A stretch of DNA of 44,028 nt, from positions 1-44,028 of the forward strand of contig JAJRYU010000465.1 of assembly GCA_024275615.1 (NCBI GenBank). Reading direction: 5' to 3'. The stretch's first letter is position 1. Each line of letters begins with the position of its first letter. Under the pieces are notes generated by a model, which had not been told where the DNA came from, made no database searches, and worked only from the letters and a program-made list of their open reading frames with translations. The position numbers and the translations under genes are program-made. Below are positions 1-8,736 of this stretch, one piece after another. This DNA is from Planctomycetota bacterium. Its GTDB lineage: Bacteria; Planctomycetota; GCA-002687715; DRQF01.

Positions 1-2
1 GC

Positions 3-1922
3 ACCCAAGAGGACATAGCCGAACTCAGTGATTTGAGTTTGGCGGATCTACTAGACATGGAGGTCACCTCGGTTTCGAAGAGCGCTCAGCCTCTTTCGAA
101 ATCGCCAGCTGCCATCTTTGTCGTGACCCAAGACGACATCCAAAGAGCTGGCGCACGGTCCATCCCAGAAGCTCTGCGTCTTGTTCCTGGCATTGAAGTG
201 GCTCAAATCAATCGCAATCGCTGGGCTGTCACGGCACGGGGATTCAATAGTGTCTTCGCCAGCAAGATGTTGGTTCTCATGGACGGACGCACTCTCTACA
301 CGCCCTTGTTTTCCGGTACTTTTTGGAATCAACAAACAACACCGGTGGAGAATATCGACCGCATCGAGGTCATTCGGGGACCTGGAGCCACACTTTGGGG
401 GGCGAATGCTGTTAACGGCATTATCAACATCATTACTAAGAAGGCGGAGGATACTCTGGGAGGACGCGTCAAGACTATCGTTGGCTCCAACAACATTGAA
501 GGCGTCTTCACTTACGGTACAAAGGTCGGCGAGGACGCTCACCTGCGTGTCTACGGCCAATATTTCGACCGCGACGACTATGTCGATGCAAACAACAAGG
601 ACACCAACGCCGATTGGAATATGGCGCAGTTTGGTTTCCGCCTCGACATGCTCCTCTCAAGCGTCGATGAGCTGACCGTTCAGGGTGACGTCTACAACGG
701 TAACGCCGAACAGACTATCGATATTTCCGATCCAACATCGCCAAACTTGGCCAACGTCTTGAACGACACGATCGCCTTGGCTGGTGCCAATCTCAATGCC
801 AAATGGACTCACAAAGTTAGCGATACTCAGGACCTGACTTTGCGCATTTATGTCGATCGCACTGAAAGAACAGATGGACTCTTCAAGGACACGCGCAATA
901 CCTATGACTTGGATTTCCAACATCGCTTCGCGCTGAGCGATTCTCACCAAGTGATCTGGGGGCTGGGATATCGCTACATTTCGGACGACATTGATGGTGG
1001 CTTCCAGATTTTTGCTGCTCCCTCTGATAGGCAGTATCAGATTTTCAACGCCTTCGTTAAGGACGAAATCAGCCTGGTTGAAAACGAACTCAAGCTCATC
1101 GTCGGCAGTAAGTTCTCACACAACGATTTCAGTGGCTTCGAAATTCAGCCGAGTGTTCGCCTCATTTGGACACCCGCAGCCGAGCACACCGTCTGGATCG
1201 CTGCTTCACGAGCTGTCGAGACTCCTCAACGGGCTCCGCAGGATCTAACCCTGAGGGTTGCTCCTGTCGATCTCGGCGGCGGACCGATCATCCCGCTGAT
1301 ACTTGCCAACCAGTACGCGCAGTCCATCGACATGCTGGCTTTCGAAGCTGGTTATCGCGTGCGGCCATTGGAGAATCTCTCATTCGACATTGCACTCTTT
1401 TACAATGACTACGATAACTTGGCCACTGATGACATCTTGGGGCCTTCCATCATTGGTGGCATTCCATTCCTTGTCGCCATCAATGACAACAAAGCTAAGG
1501 GTGAGTCCTGGGGTGTGGAGGTCGCTGCACAGTGGCGCCCCGTCGAATCCATCAAGCTCTCAGCAAGTTACAGTTTCATCGACGTCAGTATTCATGATGC
1601 AGGTTCGACTGACCCACAGTTCAACTCGGCTGAAGGAGCGAGCCCAAGTCATCGTGTGGTCTTCAGGGCTAATTGGGATATCACCGAAGATCTGCAATTC
1701 AATACGACGCTGTATTGGACTGACAACATTCGCTCACGTGACATTCCGAGTTTTTTCCGCGTTGATTTACAAATCAGATGGCAAGTCTTGGAGAATTTGG
1801 AAGCGGCTATAGGCGTTCGCAACCTCCTTGATGATCGTCACCCTGAATTCACAGGAACTTTTGGCCGGCGGTCTAGCGAAATCGAACGCACTGCATATTT
1901 CTGGTTGGACTTCACTTTCTAA
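3..1922 (+). CDS. TonB-dependent outer-membrane receptor (5' end outside window)
   Basis: The frame is open to the left edge, and the residues before the TTG at 33 (…DIAELSDLSLADLLDMEV) read as the usual start of a mature receptor, so the signal peptide lies outside the window. A plug domain follows at about residues 20-140 of the visible protein, with the typical VTSVSK, PGIEVAQI, LVLMDGRTLYTPLFSG and IEVIRGPGATLWGANAVNGIINIITK segments. The rest is a 22-strand-type barrel ending in the aromatic C-terminus FWLDFTF expected for outer-membrane insertion. Such receptors take up or sense a scarce ligand using TonB energy; the ligand cannot be read from the sequence. The stop TAA shares a base with the ATG of the YfiR-like gene, so the two are co-translated and probably act in one signalling unit with the sensor kinase downstream. 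Confidence 0.93.
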   Translation, partial: TQEDIAELSDLSLADLLDMEVTSVSKSAQPLSKSPAAIFVVTQDDIQRAGARSIPEALRLVPGIEVAQINRNRWAVTARGFNSVFASKMLVLMDGRTLYTPLFSGTFWNQQTTPVENIDRIEVIRGPGATLWGANAVNGIINIITKKAEDTLGGRVKTIVGSNNIEGVFTYGTKVGEDAHLRVYGQYFDRDDYVDANNKDTNADWNMAQFGFRLDMLLSSVDELTVQGDVYNGNAEQTIDISDPTSPNLANVLNDTIALAGANLNAKWTHKVSDTQDLTLRIYVDRTERTDGLFKDTRNTYDLDFQHRFALSDSHQVIWGLGYRYISDDIDGGFQIFAAPSDRQYQIFNAFVKDEISLVENELKLIVGSKFSHNDFSGFEIQPSVRLIWTPAAEHTVWIAASRAVETPQRAPQDLTLRVAPVDLGGGPIIPLILANQYAQSIDMLAFEAGYRVRPLENLSFDIALFYNDYDNLATDDILGPSIIGGIPFLVAINDNKAKGESWGVEVAAQWRPVESIKLSASYSFIDVSIHDAGSTDPQFNSAEGASPSHRVVFRANWDITEDLQFNTTLYWTDNIRSRDIPSFFRVDLQIRWQVLENLEAAIGVRNLLDDRHPEFTGTFGRRSSEIERTAYFWLDFTF

Positions 1923-2542
1923 TGACACTCTGGCATTCGACAAAGAGACCGAAACGAGGAGCACTCGCGCTTTTGTGCATTTTCGTGCTCGCAGTCGGCG
2001 GCCATGCAGTGAGCGATATCAGTCCAGTTGAAGAGGCCGAGGGACGCACAACAGATACCGGTTCGCTGCTCGACAACGAGTATCGCATCAAGGCCCTATT
2101 TATCTACCGGATCATCCGCTGGGTGACCTGGCCAAAACAGGCGCTTCCAGCGAAGTCCAAGACCATCGTCGTCGGCGTCGTGGGTAAAGACCCATTCGGC
2201 AAGAACCTTGACCTCTTATCAAAGCTGAAACCGATTAAGAAAAGAAAAATTGTCGTTAAGAGATTCAAGAACTTGAGTGATATCAGAAAGACACAGGTTT
2301 TGTTTGTCAGTAGTTCTCTCTCAGATGCCGAAGTAACAAGAGTCGTTGACCTTGCTCGAAGGAATTCCATTCTACTCGTTGGCGAAAAGAAGAAATTCGC
2401 TGACCAAGGAGGAATGATCAACCTTCTGATCGTGAACAAGAAGATCGCCTTCGAGGCGAACCCAAACGCAGTGAAAGCTGCCAAAATGAAGATCTCATCG
2501 CAGATCCTCAAGATGGCAGCGCGGATAGTGAAGAAGAAGTAG
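1922..2542 (+). CDS. YfiR/DUF4154-family periplasmic protein
   Basis: This 206-residue protein has an N-terminal hydrophobic segment (about residues 13-30, after a basic KRPKR stretch), which fits a signal peptide. The body matches the DUF4154/YfiR pattern: KALFIYRIIRWVTWP near the start, a VVGVVGKDPFG strand, a TQVLFVSSS strand, ILLVGEKKKFADQGGMINLL, FEANPNAVKAAKMKISSQIL, and a basic end. In Pseudomonas, YfiR is the periplasmic repressor of the inner-membrane CHASE8 diguanylate cyclase YfiN. Here the ATG overlaps the receptor stop by one base and the next gene, a CHASE8-like sensor kinase, starts 2 bases after the stop. I infer that this protein carries a signal from the receptor side to the kinase. 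The C-terminal half is unusually lysine-rich. Confidence 0.85.
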   Translation: MTLWHSTKRPKRGALALLCIFVLAVGGHAVSDISPVEEAEGRTTDTGSLLDNEYRIKALFIYRIIRWVTWPKQALPAKSKTIVVGVVGKDPFGKNLDLLSKLKPIKKRKIVVKRFKNLSDIRKTQVLFVSSSLSDAEVTRVVDLARRNSILLVGEKKKFADQGGMINLLIVNKKIAFEANPNAVKAAKMKISSQILKMAARIVKKK

Positions 2543-2543
2543 C

Positions 2544-4895
2544 GTGAGACATTTTCGCGACATTTCGATTCGAGCCAAAATCACATGGGTCATCATGTGC
2601 TCCTGCGTACTTGTGTTGACTCTGGCCTGCGGCGGCCTCTTTCTCGCCAACATGCGTATGCTCCGATCCAACAAGATCGATCAGGTCAAGACCATCGCTA
2701 AAGTCATCGCAACAAACGTCCGCGCCCCACTCCAGTTCGAATTGAAGGATGACGCCGAGGCTGGGCTCAGTGTCTTGAAGGAACAATCCCACGTCATCAA
2801 TTGCGTCGTCCTCGACGTAAACGGTGAGCCTTTTGCCTCTTACACTCGCAAGCAGAGCGAACCATGGGAACCGAAGAAACTCAATCAAAAAGGTGCTCAG
2901 TTCACTGACGATACGGTTTCCGTGACTCAGTTGGTTCAATTGGATGGCCAGATCTTGGGGCACATTGCAATCCGCAGTGACAGAAGTGATGAAAAACTAC
3001 TCCGGGGTCGCCTCGTTCAAATGGCGCTCCTGCTTATGGTCACCATCTTGGGCTTGGCCTACCTCTTGGCCATGCGCATGCAGAAGATCATCTCTGATCC
3101 GATTGCCAGTCTCTCGAGTGTGGCTGTGCGCATCTCGGAGAACAAGGACTATTCATTGCGGGCCCAGAAACTGGGCAATGATGAAATTGGCCGGCTCGTT
3201 GAATTGTTCAACTTGATGTTGGCTCGTATTCAACAAAGAGATGTTGAACTCGCCAACTACAGCAATAACTTAGAGAGTGAAGTCGAAGAGAGAACCTTCG
3301 AACTCATCCAACTCAACAAGAATTTGGTCCGGGCCAAAGAGAGAGCAGAAGAAGGGACGCGATCGAAATCAGAATTCTTGGCCAACATGAGTCACGAAAT
3401 TAGAACGCCACTCAATGGCATCATTGGGATGACAGAACTAGCTCTCGATACCGACTTGGACGATGAGCAAAAAGAATACCTTGAGATCGTCGACTCTTCG
3501 GCTGAAGCGCTCTTGATCATCATCAATGACATTCTCGACTTCTCCAAGATTGAAGCAGGCCGCATGGAACTTGACCTGCACAAATTCAGTATCCACGATC
3601 ACGTTTGCGATACTGCGCGTGTTCTTGCGCATTCGGCGAATGCCAAGAATGTACGTATGCTCTGCCGCTCTGAACCGACCATCGCCACAATCGTAAATGG
3701 CGACTCAGCAAAGCTAAGACAGATCTTGATCAATCTGATCGGCAATGCCATCAAGTTCACAGACAAAGGTAGCGTCGCTGTTGAAGTCGAGCGCCAATCG
3801 GAAGAGAACGGTATTATCGACCTTCACTTCATGGTGAAAGATAGCGGCATCGGCATTGCCGAAGACCAACTCGAAGCGATCTTCTCGCCCTTCATCCAAG
3901 CAGACGGTTCAACGACACGGCAGTATGGTGGAACTGGCCTCGGCTTGGCAATTTCGAAACAACTCGTCAATCTGATGGATGGCAAGATTTGGGCCGAAAG
4001 CAAACCAGGTTCCGGTAGTACGTTCCATTTCACTGCGAAAGTTGAAAGAGCAAGTGAAAGCGACGGCCCGATGGACAGCGGAAGCAACAACCCTCAGATG
4101 GAGGGTCTGCCCGTCCTCGTTATAGAGAGCGACGAAACGGAAACGCGCAATCTCGACGAACTACTCAGGTCGTGGAAACTCAAGCCTGATTTTGTTTCAG
4201 ACCTTCCATCGCTGCTCTCAAAACTGTCTGAACAGACACAACATGCCTCAAACTACGAAGTGGCTATCGTTGATTTGGATCTCGATTCCAAATCGTGCGA
4301 TGAATTCATCAAGACCATCGACGAGGCAGCCGGTCCGAAACCCCGCGTCATCACGGTCGGAGGCCAGCTAAGAGGAGGCGAGCTGACGAACAAGAGCCCT
4401 CTGCATCTCTTCAGGCCATTCAAAGCGTCAGAACTTTACAATCTGTTGCTCCAAGCACTCAACCAAGTCGACGAAAAGGAAGACTCCGTGGTAGAAATCG
4501 AAATCACACCGCCACGCTCAGATAGTCCCAAGAAGGGACGCGTGCTTGTGGTAGAAGACAACCTGATCAATCAGAAACTCATTGTCAGCATGTTGCACAA
4601 ATGGGGATTTGAAACATTCTTGGCTGAGAACGGTGCGATCGCCCTCGACATGACTGAAGCCGACGACGACTTCGACATGATTCTCATGGATCTACAGATG
4701 CCAGTCATGGGGGGCTTAGACGCCACTCACGAACTTCGAGAACGTGGCGTTGAGATCCCTATCGTAGCGGTGACGGCCAACGCCATGAAAGGCGATCGCG
4801 AGATCTGCATCGACGCTGGTATGGACGACTATGTGTCCAAGCCCATCAAGCCGGAAGTCCTTCGTGAGGTGATCGGCAAGTATTTTGGCGACTAA
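2544..4895 (+). CDS. Hybrid sensor histidine kinase with CHASE8-like sensor, HAMP and two receiver domains
   Basis: The protein has 783 residues and a GTG start directly after the YfiR-like gene. Order: TM1 about 15-33; a periplasmic region 34-150 resembling CHASE8 (IATNVRAPLQFELKDDAEAGLSVL); TM2 about 160-178; HAMP about 180-235; a coiled coil; HisKA with the phospho-acceptor His284 in NMSHEIRTPLNG; HATPase_c with N-box LIGNAIKFT, DSGIGI and GGTGLGLAIS; a first receiver-like domain about 520-640 with candidate Asp577; and a canonical receiver about 665-783 with Asp716 in LMDLQMPVMGG and the conserved Lys in VSKPIK. The first receiver lacks the usual acidic pair after VLVIES and may be degenerate. 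The output is phosphotransfer, with no DNA-binding or GGDEF domain. It is the inner-membrane partner expected for the YfiR-like protein; its downstream target is not in the window. Confidence 0.93.
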   Translation: MRHFRDISIRAKITWVIMCSCVLVLTLACGGLFLANMRMLRSNKIDQVKTIAKVIATNVRAPLQFELKDDAEAGLSVLKEQSHVINCVVLDVNGEPFASYTRKQSEPWEPKKLNQKGAQFTDDTVSVTQLVQLDGQILGHIAIRSDRSDEKLLRGRLVQMALLLMVTILGLAYLLAMRMQKIISDPIASLSSVAVRISENKDYSLRAQKLGNDEIGRLVELFNLMLARIQQRDVELANYSNNLESEVEERTFELIQLNKNLVRAKERAEEGTRSKSEFLANMSHEIRTPLNGIIGMTELALDTDLDDEQKEYLEIVDSSAEALLIIINDILDFSKIEAGRMELDLHKFSIHDHVCDTARVLAHSANAKNVRMLCRSEPTIATIVNGDSAKLRQILINLIGNAIKFTDKGSVAVEVERQSEENGIIDLHFMVKDSGIGIAEDQLEAIFSPFIQADGSTTRQYGGTGLGLAISKQLVNLMDGKIWAESKPGSGSTFHFTAKVERASESDGPMDSGSNNPQMEGLPVLVIESDETETRNLDELLRSWKLKPDFVSDLPSLLSKLSEQTQHASNYEVAIVDLDLDSKSCDEFIKTIDEAAGPKPRVITVGGQLRGGELTNKSPLHLFRPFKASELYNLLLQALNQVDEKEDSVVEIEITPPRSDSPKKGRVLVVEDNLINQKLIVSMLHKWGFETFLAENGAIALDMTEADDDFDMILMDLQMPVMGGLDATHELRERGVEIPIVAVTANAMKGDREICIDAGMDDYVSKPIKPEVLREVIGKYFGD

Positions 4896-5129
4896 CCACA
4901 CTCGTCACGACCTTGCGGCCAAGGGCAGCAGCATAGCGCCTAACCTCGTCGTCATTCGCCGCTCACGACCGATGGACGCTCGCCGCTCATTCCTCGAATT
5001 CGAGCACACCGCTGCCATTGAACATTCAAGAGCAATCATGAATGAATCGGAGAGTTGACCTTTGAGTCCGACTCAGTGCAAACGCACAAATCGTGACCGC
5101 AATTGAGCCCGATCCAATGAGTCGGAACG

Positions 5130-6050
5130 CTATCCTCGCTCAACAGGAATTTGGGCATGAAGTTCAAAGTACTTGGTGCCATGGGCGAACGGGCGGCCAA
5201 TAAAGGACTCGAAACATGGTTGTGCAGACGGTACGTAGCCACTCGTTGGCAGCCATGTCCCGAAGAGCCAGTCTAGAGCACGTACTTCCAATTCGACTGA
5301 ACCTTTGAGCTCGACCTCTGCCACCAACATGGCTGGAAAACTGAGACTGCCGATTTCGCCTTCAGATTCAAAGTGATCAATTTCAAGCCCTATGTCGTAA
5401 CGACAATCCTTGAGGGCAACGATTTCCGGGTCGTCCCACATGTAGCCGAGCCATTGACCGTCGGCCAAGCCGCGGTTTTCCGCCCAAACAATTAAGCGTT
5501 CCGCAGCGCCAGCGACAGCGTCGATGTGGTAGGGATCCAGGATACGAATGTAGGCGACGGTGCGAGCAGGAAGCTCGCGCATGTTGACCACAAAACCATC
5601 TGGATTCTCGCCAGGTGACAAGCGGTCCAAGTGAAAGCCAGTATCTGCCAAGGTGGCGGCGTTCAATTCTGCTCGCTTCTTTTCGCGATGCCCCAAAATG
5701 TCGTAGCGACTTGGTGGTGCGCCATAGGCCTGTTTGAAGACCCGAGAAAAATTTGAAGGAGACACAAAACCGCAGGCCAATGCAATCTGTGTTATCGACT
5801 TCCTTGGGTCACGAGTCAACATGCTCATGGCACGTTCAAGCCTGACGCGAGTAATGAAATCTGCTAGGGTTTCCCCCATCAGAGAACGGAAGACTCGGTG
5901 AAAATGAAAGGGTGAAAAGCAAGCAACTCGAGCAACGTCATCCAGCTTGATTGGCCGACTCAATTGCTCAAGAACGAAGTCAATCGCCCAGTTCACACGT
6001 TGGACATAGTCCGGTGGCGACTTCGGCCCATTTTCGACAATCTCTTCCAT
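5130..6050 (-). CDS. AraC-family transcriptional regulator with GyrI-like effector domain
   Basis: From the ATG at 6050 (start of MEEIVENGPKS) the protein has 306 residues. The frame is open upstream to 6191, but that extension is Cys/Arg-rich and unlike the family, so the internal ATG is preferred. Residues about 15-115 form the two helix-turn-helix motifs of AraC regulators (LDDVARVACFSPFHFHRVFRSLMGE, then ITQIALACGFVSPSNFSRVFKQAYG). Residues about 150-306 form a GyrI/SbmC-like domain (VNMRELPARTVAYIR near its start, YDIGLEI in the middle, FELHAQIPVE at the end) that binds small hydrophobic effectors in Rob- and BmrR-type proteins. It is divergent from the VOC gene at 6286 across 235 bases, which makes that gene a natural candidate target, though no clear operator was found. 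Confidence 0.9.
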   Translation of the reverse strand: MEEIVENGPKSPPDYVQRVNWAIDFVLEQLSRPIKLDDVARVACFSPFHFHRVFRSLMGETLADFITRVRLERAMSMLTRDPRKSITQIALACGFVSPSNFSRVFKQAYGAPPSRYDILGHREKKRAELNAATLADTGFHLDRLSPGENPDGFVVNMRELPARTVAYIRILDPYHIDAVAGAAERLIVWAENRGLADGQWLGYMWDDPEIVALKDCRYDIGLEIDHFESEGEIGSLSFPAMLVAEVELKGSVELEVRALDWLFGTWLPTSGYVPSAQPCFESFIGRPFAHGTKYFELHAQIPVERG

Positions 6051-6285
6051 GCTTGCACGAACCCTTGGTCGAAAAGACAACAGCGGCCAAAAATCTCTAT
6101 GACAGCAAGACCTGGAAAAAGTCGGTCTGTTTCGCAAGATTTGACAAGCAGAGTAGTAGCGCCTTCGATAGACTGCAACCATAGAATCCAATAAACCCAG
6201 TCGAAATATTCTCCTGCTTTATGCGCGTGCATGTCCGCCAATACCGGACACTCGAGGAAGCAGCAATCATGAGGAACGATCTTTT

Positions 6286-6780
6286 ATGTATAACTTGAAC
6301 GTCTTTCTTGTTGTCGGGCTCGTCGCTCTTTTGTCTTTCAGATCTTCTCCAAGTGAAGCTGGGACAGCACCTGCTGACAATCAGAAGGTCAACAAGTTAC
6401 AATTAGGCGCGTTTTCAGTCAGCCTTGCGGTCAAGGACATCGCCAAATCACGTGCCTTCTATGAGAAACTCGGCTTCAAGAAGTTCCATGGTGTTCAGAA
6501 ACAAAATTGGCTGATCATGAAGAACGGCGATTGCGTCATCGGGTTGTTCCAAGGCATGTTCAAGAAGAACATCATGACATTCAATCCAGGCTGGAATCAA
6601 AACAAGGAGACTCTCAAGCAGTTTACTGACGTGCGTGACATTCAACGTAGTCTGAAGAAATCTGGCTTGAAATTGACGAATGAAGCAGACGAGTCAAAGA
6701 CCGGACCTGCGAGCTTCGTTCTTGAGGATCCTGACGGCAACAGCATCCTTTTTGATCAACACGTCAAGAAGGCGAAATAG
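6286..6780 (+). CDS. Exported VOC (glyoxalase/bleomycin-resistance fold) protein
   Basis: The 164-residue product starts with a hydrophobic signal sequence (about residues 5-25, possible cleavage near SPSEAGTA), followed by one vicinal-oxygen-chelate unit: FSVSLAVKDIAKSRAFYEKLGFKKF, then WLIMKNGDCVIGLFQG, and VLEDPDGNSILFDQH at the end. One VOC unit of this size normally dimerises to form a metal site; the substrate cannot be told from the sequence. Most VOC proteins are cytoplasmic, so the leader is notable. GAGG lies 11 bases before the ATG, an acceptable ribosome site. A terminator-like hairpin follows at 6807-6834, so the gene is probably monocistronic. It is divergent from the AraC/GyrI-like gene. 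Confidence 0.85.
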   Translation: MYNLNVFLVVGLVALLSFRSSPSEAGTAPADNQKVNKLQLGAFSVSLAVKDIAKSRAFYEKLGFKKFHGVQKQNWLIMKNGDCVIGLFQGMFKKNIMTFNPGWNQNKETLKQFTDVRDIQRSLKKSGLKLTNEADESKTGPASFVLEDPDGNSILFDQHVKKAK

Positions 6781-6806
6781 TCGCGACGTCGATCATCACT
6801 TTCACG

Positions 6807-6834
6807 AGCCACTGGTAATTGCCAGCGGCTTTTT
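6807..6834 (+). terminator. Rho-independent terminator after the VOC gene
   Basis: AGCCaCTGG (6807-6815) pairs with CCAGcGGCT (6822-6830) around a TAATTG loop, with one A-C mismatch, and a T tract continues to 6834. It begins 27 bases after the VOC stop codon. Confidence 0.75.
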
Positions 6835-6927
6835 CTCGGTCCTCTTTGAGTCGCAAGATGGTTGATGCGCGTTCTTGGCGTCGTACGCCAGCGGATGAAC
6901 CAATTAGGAAAGAAAGGAGAATCAACG

Positions 6928-7095
6928 ATGAAGAACAAGCACATATTCATCTTCCTCACCGTCATGCTTGCCCTCATTGTATTCTTCACTTGGCTCATGT
7001 TCTGGCTGAAAAGGGAATCGACTGGCATCGAGGTTGGAAGCAACGTGAGTTTGCAGTTTGTAAACAAAAATGATGATGGGCATTCTTTGGGTTAG
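6928..7095 (+). CDS. Small single-pass membrane protein, unknown function
   Basis: This 55-residue frame starts with ATG at 6928 behind a good ribosome site (AAAGGAGA at 6912-6919, 8 bases upstream). It opens MKNKHIFIFLTVML and has one strongly hydrophobic segment (about residues 5-27) followed by a short polar tail of about 28 residues ending DDGHSLG. I do not recognise a family. The tail has no double-glycine leader site, nor the run of Cys/Ser/Thr typical of a SagB-modified precursor, so I do not regard it as a peptide substrate of the dehydrogenase downstream. The frame is open further upstream to 6862, but the ribosome site decides for 6928. Confidence 0.5.
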   Translation: MKNKHIFIFLTVMLALIVFFTWLMFWLKRESTGIEVGSNVSLQFVNKNDDGHSLG

Positions 7096-7254
7096 ATCGC
7101 CACACTCGTCAAATCACCACAAATCAATGGCACTCGCCTGAACCTCATCGCGGATTCGTCCCCACAAGAGCTGAGGAGCAATCAAGTTTGGGGGTAGCTC
7201 GGCTTTTCTTGACCTGGGGTCTGGTGTTACACCTTTGGCAACAAGGGAGCGCTC

Positions 7255-8736
7255 GTGTCAACATCAAGTGAATATCATAATGCAACCAAGTATGACCCCG
7301 AGACGATCGGCAATATGCCCGAAGTGGACTGGAGCGCTCAACCCAGGCCTTTCAAGGAATTTCATTCCAAGACGCGCGTGGAATTGCGGCCACACCTCCT
7401 CTTAGCACGTGACGAAGAAGACGACCGGCCAATCCTCCAACAACCTGATCCGACTTCACCCGACTATGAATTGAGCAGGCTGGCAACCTTGCTCCTCCAC
7501 ATCAACGGAGTGACGGCGCAACAACCGACTCACGACGAACCGGTGTTCTTTCGATCTGCGCCTTCAGCTGGTGCACTCTACCCCACTGAGATCTATGTCG
7601 CTCTCCGCCAAGTCAACAATGTTGAAGATGGGATTTACAACTTCCAAGTCAAGGACCACACTTTGGCACCCGTCTTGGAAGGCGACTACTGGCGCGACCT
7701 GCAAGCCCACACGAATGAACCTCTATCCTTGGGGACTGCCAAGATCGTCATCTTGTTGAGTGCCGTTTTTCTTCGGTCGAGCTGGCGCTACCACGACCGC
7801 GCTTATCGCCGCATCCTCTTGGACACAGGACACGTGCTTGGCAACCTCATGACTTTCGGAAGCGAGCTTGGTTACGCTCCGACGACAATCAGCCACTTCA
7901 ACGATCAAGCCATTGATGAGATGATGTTTTTCAACAAGGAGGCTGAGTCAACCTTGATCTTGGCCGCGCTGCCTGATGACACAGCCCCGGTCGAACCCTT
8001 GGGTGTCAGTACTGCAATCACAGGGAATCTAGTCGAGAACAACATCCAAAGAGTGCATCAGGCGGCCATGATCACGGCCCAAGAGTCACCGTCCACACGC
8101 CCCAAGATGCCTGAGCCCTTGGTGGGCAGCACCGCTCAACTCACCTTTGCATTGAGTCGCCGCCCCATCTCTTGGGAAGACGACCTGGGCCCGACAATCC
8201 TCCTCCGGCGATCAACCAGAACATTCACTGGTGCCACCATGACGAGCGAACAGTTGGGAATGATCTTGGGTTTCGGATATCGCGGAATCAAAGCGGACAA
8301 GAGCGGTCAGTTTCTTGATCCAGCTCGCATTGCCACATACTTGTCGGTCCATCGAGTCGAAGGATTAGACGCGGGGCTTTACCGCTACGATCCCTGTAAT
8401 TCACGTGTACTTCTACTGCGCCGGGGTTATTTTGCTCGCGAAGATTGCGAGATCGGGCTCGGACAAGAACTCATGCGAGATGCCAGTGTCATTGTCTATC
8501 ATCTCGCCGACATAGACGATGCTGTGACATCCACGGGCGAGCGTGCCTATCGCTATCTGAACCTAGATGCCGGTCACATTGGTCAACGTATCAATTTGGC
8601 GGCCCTCAAGCTCGATCTTGGGGTCAGTGGTATCGGCGGGTACTTTGACGACCAAGTCAACGAACTTTTTCATCGCCCACTCACCGAAGGTGTCATCTAC
8701 GCCACGTGCATTGGCCAACCTCAACCGCAGGGCTAA
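7255..8736 (+). CDS. SagB/ThcOx-type nitroreductase-fold dehydrogenase, two-domain
   Basis: The 493-residue protein starts at GTG 7255 behind AAGGGAG (7243-7249). It contains two nitroreductase-like halves. The first (about residues 60-240) carries the SagB signature RSAPSAGALYPTEIYVAL, then GIYNF, YRRILLDTGHVLGNLM and LGYAPTTISHF. The second (about 300-490) carries LRRSTRTFTG, GLYRYDP, YRYLNLDAGHIGQRINLAA and IGGYFDDQVNELF. SagB enzymes are FMN-dependent and oxidise azolines to azoles in thiazole/oxazole peptides; stand-alone two-domain relatives of unknown substrate are also common. No YcaO cyclodehydratase or precursor gene is visible nearby, so a peptide-modification role is not supported here. 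The stop overlaps the convergent fadE-like stop by 4 bases. Confidence 0.88.
   Translation: MSTSSEYHNATKYDPETIGNMPEVDWSAQPRPFKEFHSKTRVELRPHLLLARDEEDDRPILQQPDPTSPDYELSRLATLLLHINGVTAQQPTHDEPVFFRSAPSAGALYPTEIYVALRQVNNVEDGIYNFQVKDHTLAPVLEGDYWRDLQAHTNEPLSLGTAKIVILLSAVFLRSSWRYHDRAYRRILLDTGHVLGNLMTFGSELGYAPTTISHFNDQAIDEMMFFNKEAESTLILAALPDDTAPVEPLGVSTAITGNLVENNIQRVHQAAMITAQESPSTRPKMPEPLVGSTAQLTFALSRRPISWEDDLGPTILLRRSTRTFTGATMTSEQLGMILGFGYRGIKADKSGQFLDPARIATYLSVHRVEGLDAGLYRYDPCNSRVLLLRRGYFAREDCEIGLGQELMRDASVIVYHLADIDDAVTSTGERAYRYLNLDAGHIGQRINLAALKLDLGVSGIGGYFDDQVNELFHRPLTEGVIYATCIGQPQPQG

Noticed and set aside
4993..5004. Palindrome CTCGAATTCGAG between the kinase and AraC genes.
   Set aside because: Lies between convergent gene ends with no promoter role evident; 12-base palindromes are common by chance.
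5063..5126. TGAGTC-C-GACTCA and a nearby TGAGTCGGA near the AraC stop codon.
   Set aside because: Short arms, no T tract, no repeated spacing; not strong enough for an operator or terminator.
5130..6191. Longer AraC-type product starting at 6191.
   Set aside because: The extra 47 residues are Cys/Arg-rich and do not resemble the family; the ATG at 6050 gives the normal N-terminus.
6928..7095. Small membrane peptide as a precursor for the SagB-type enzyme.
   Set aside because: It is dominated by a membrane segment and has no Cys/Ser/Thr-rich core or leader cleavage motif; a terminator-free gap of 159 bases separates it from the enzyme.
4896..7111. The 12-mer CCACACTCGTCA occurs after two stop codons (4896-4907 and 7100-7111).
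   Set aside because: Dozens of 12-base repeats are expected by chance in a 44 kb window; flanks do not match and no hairpin forms.
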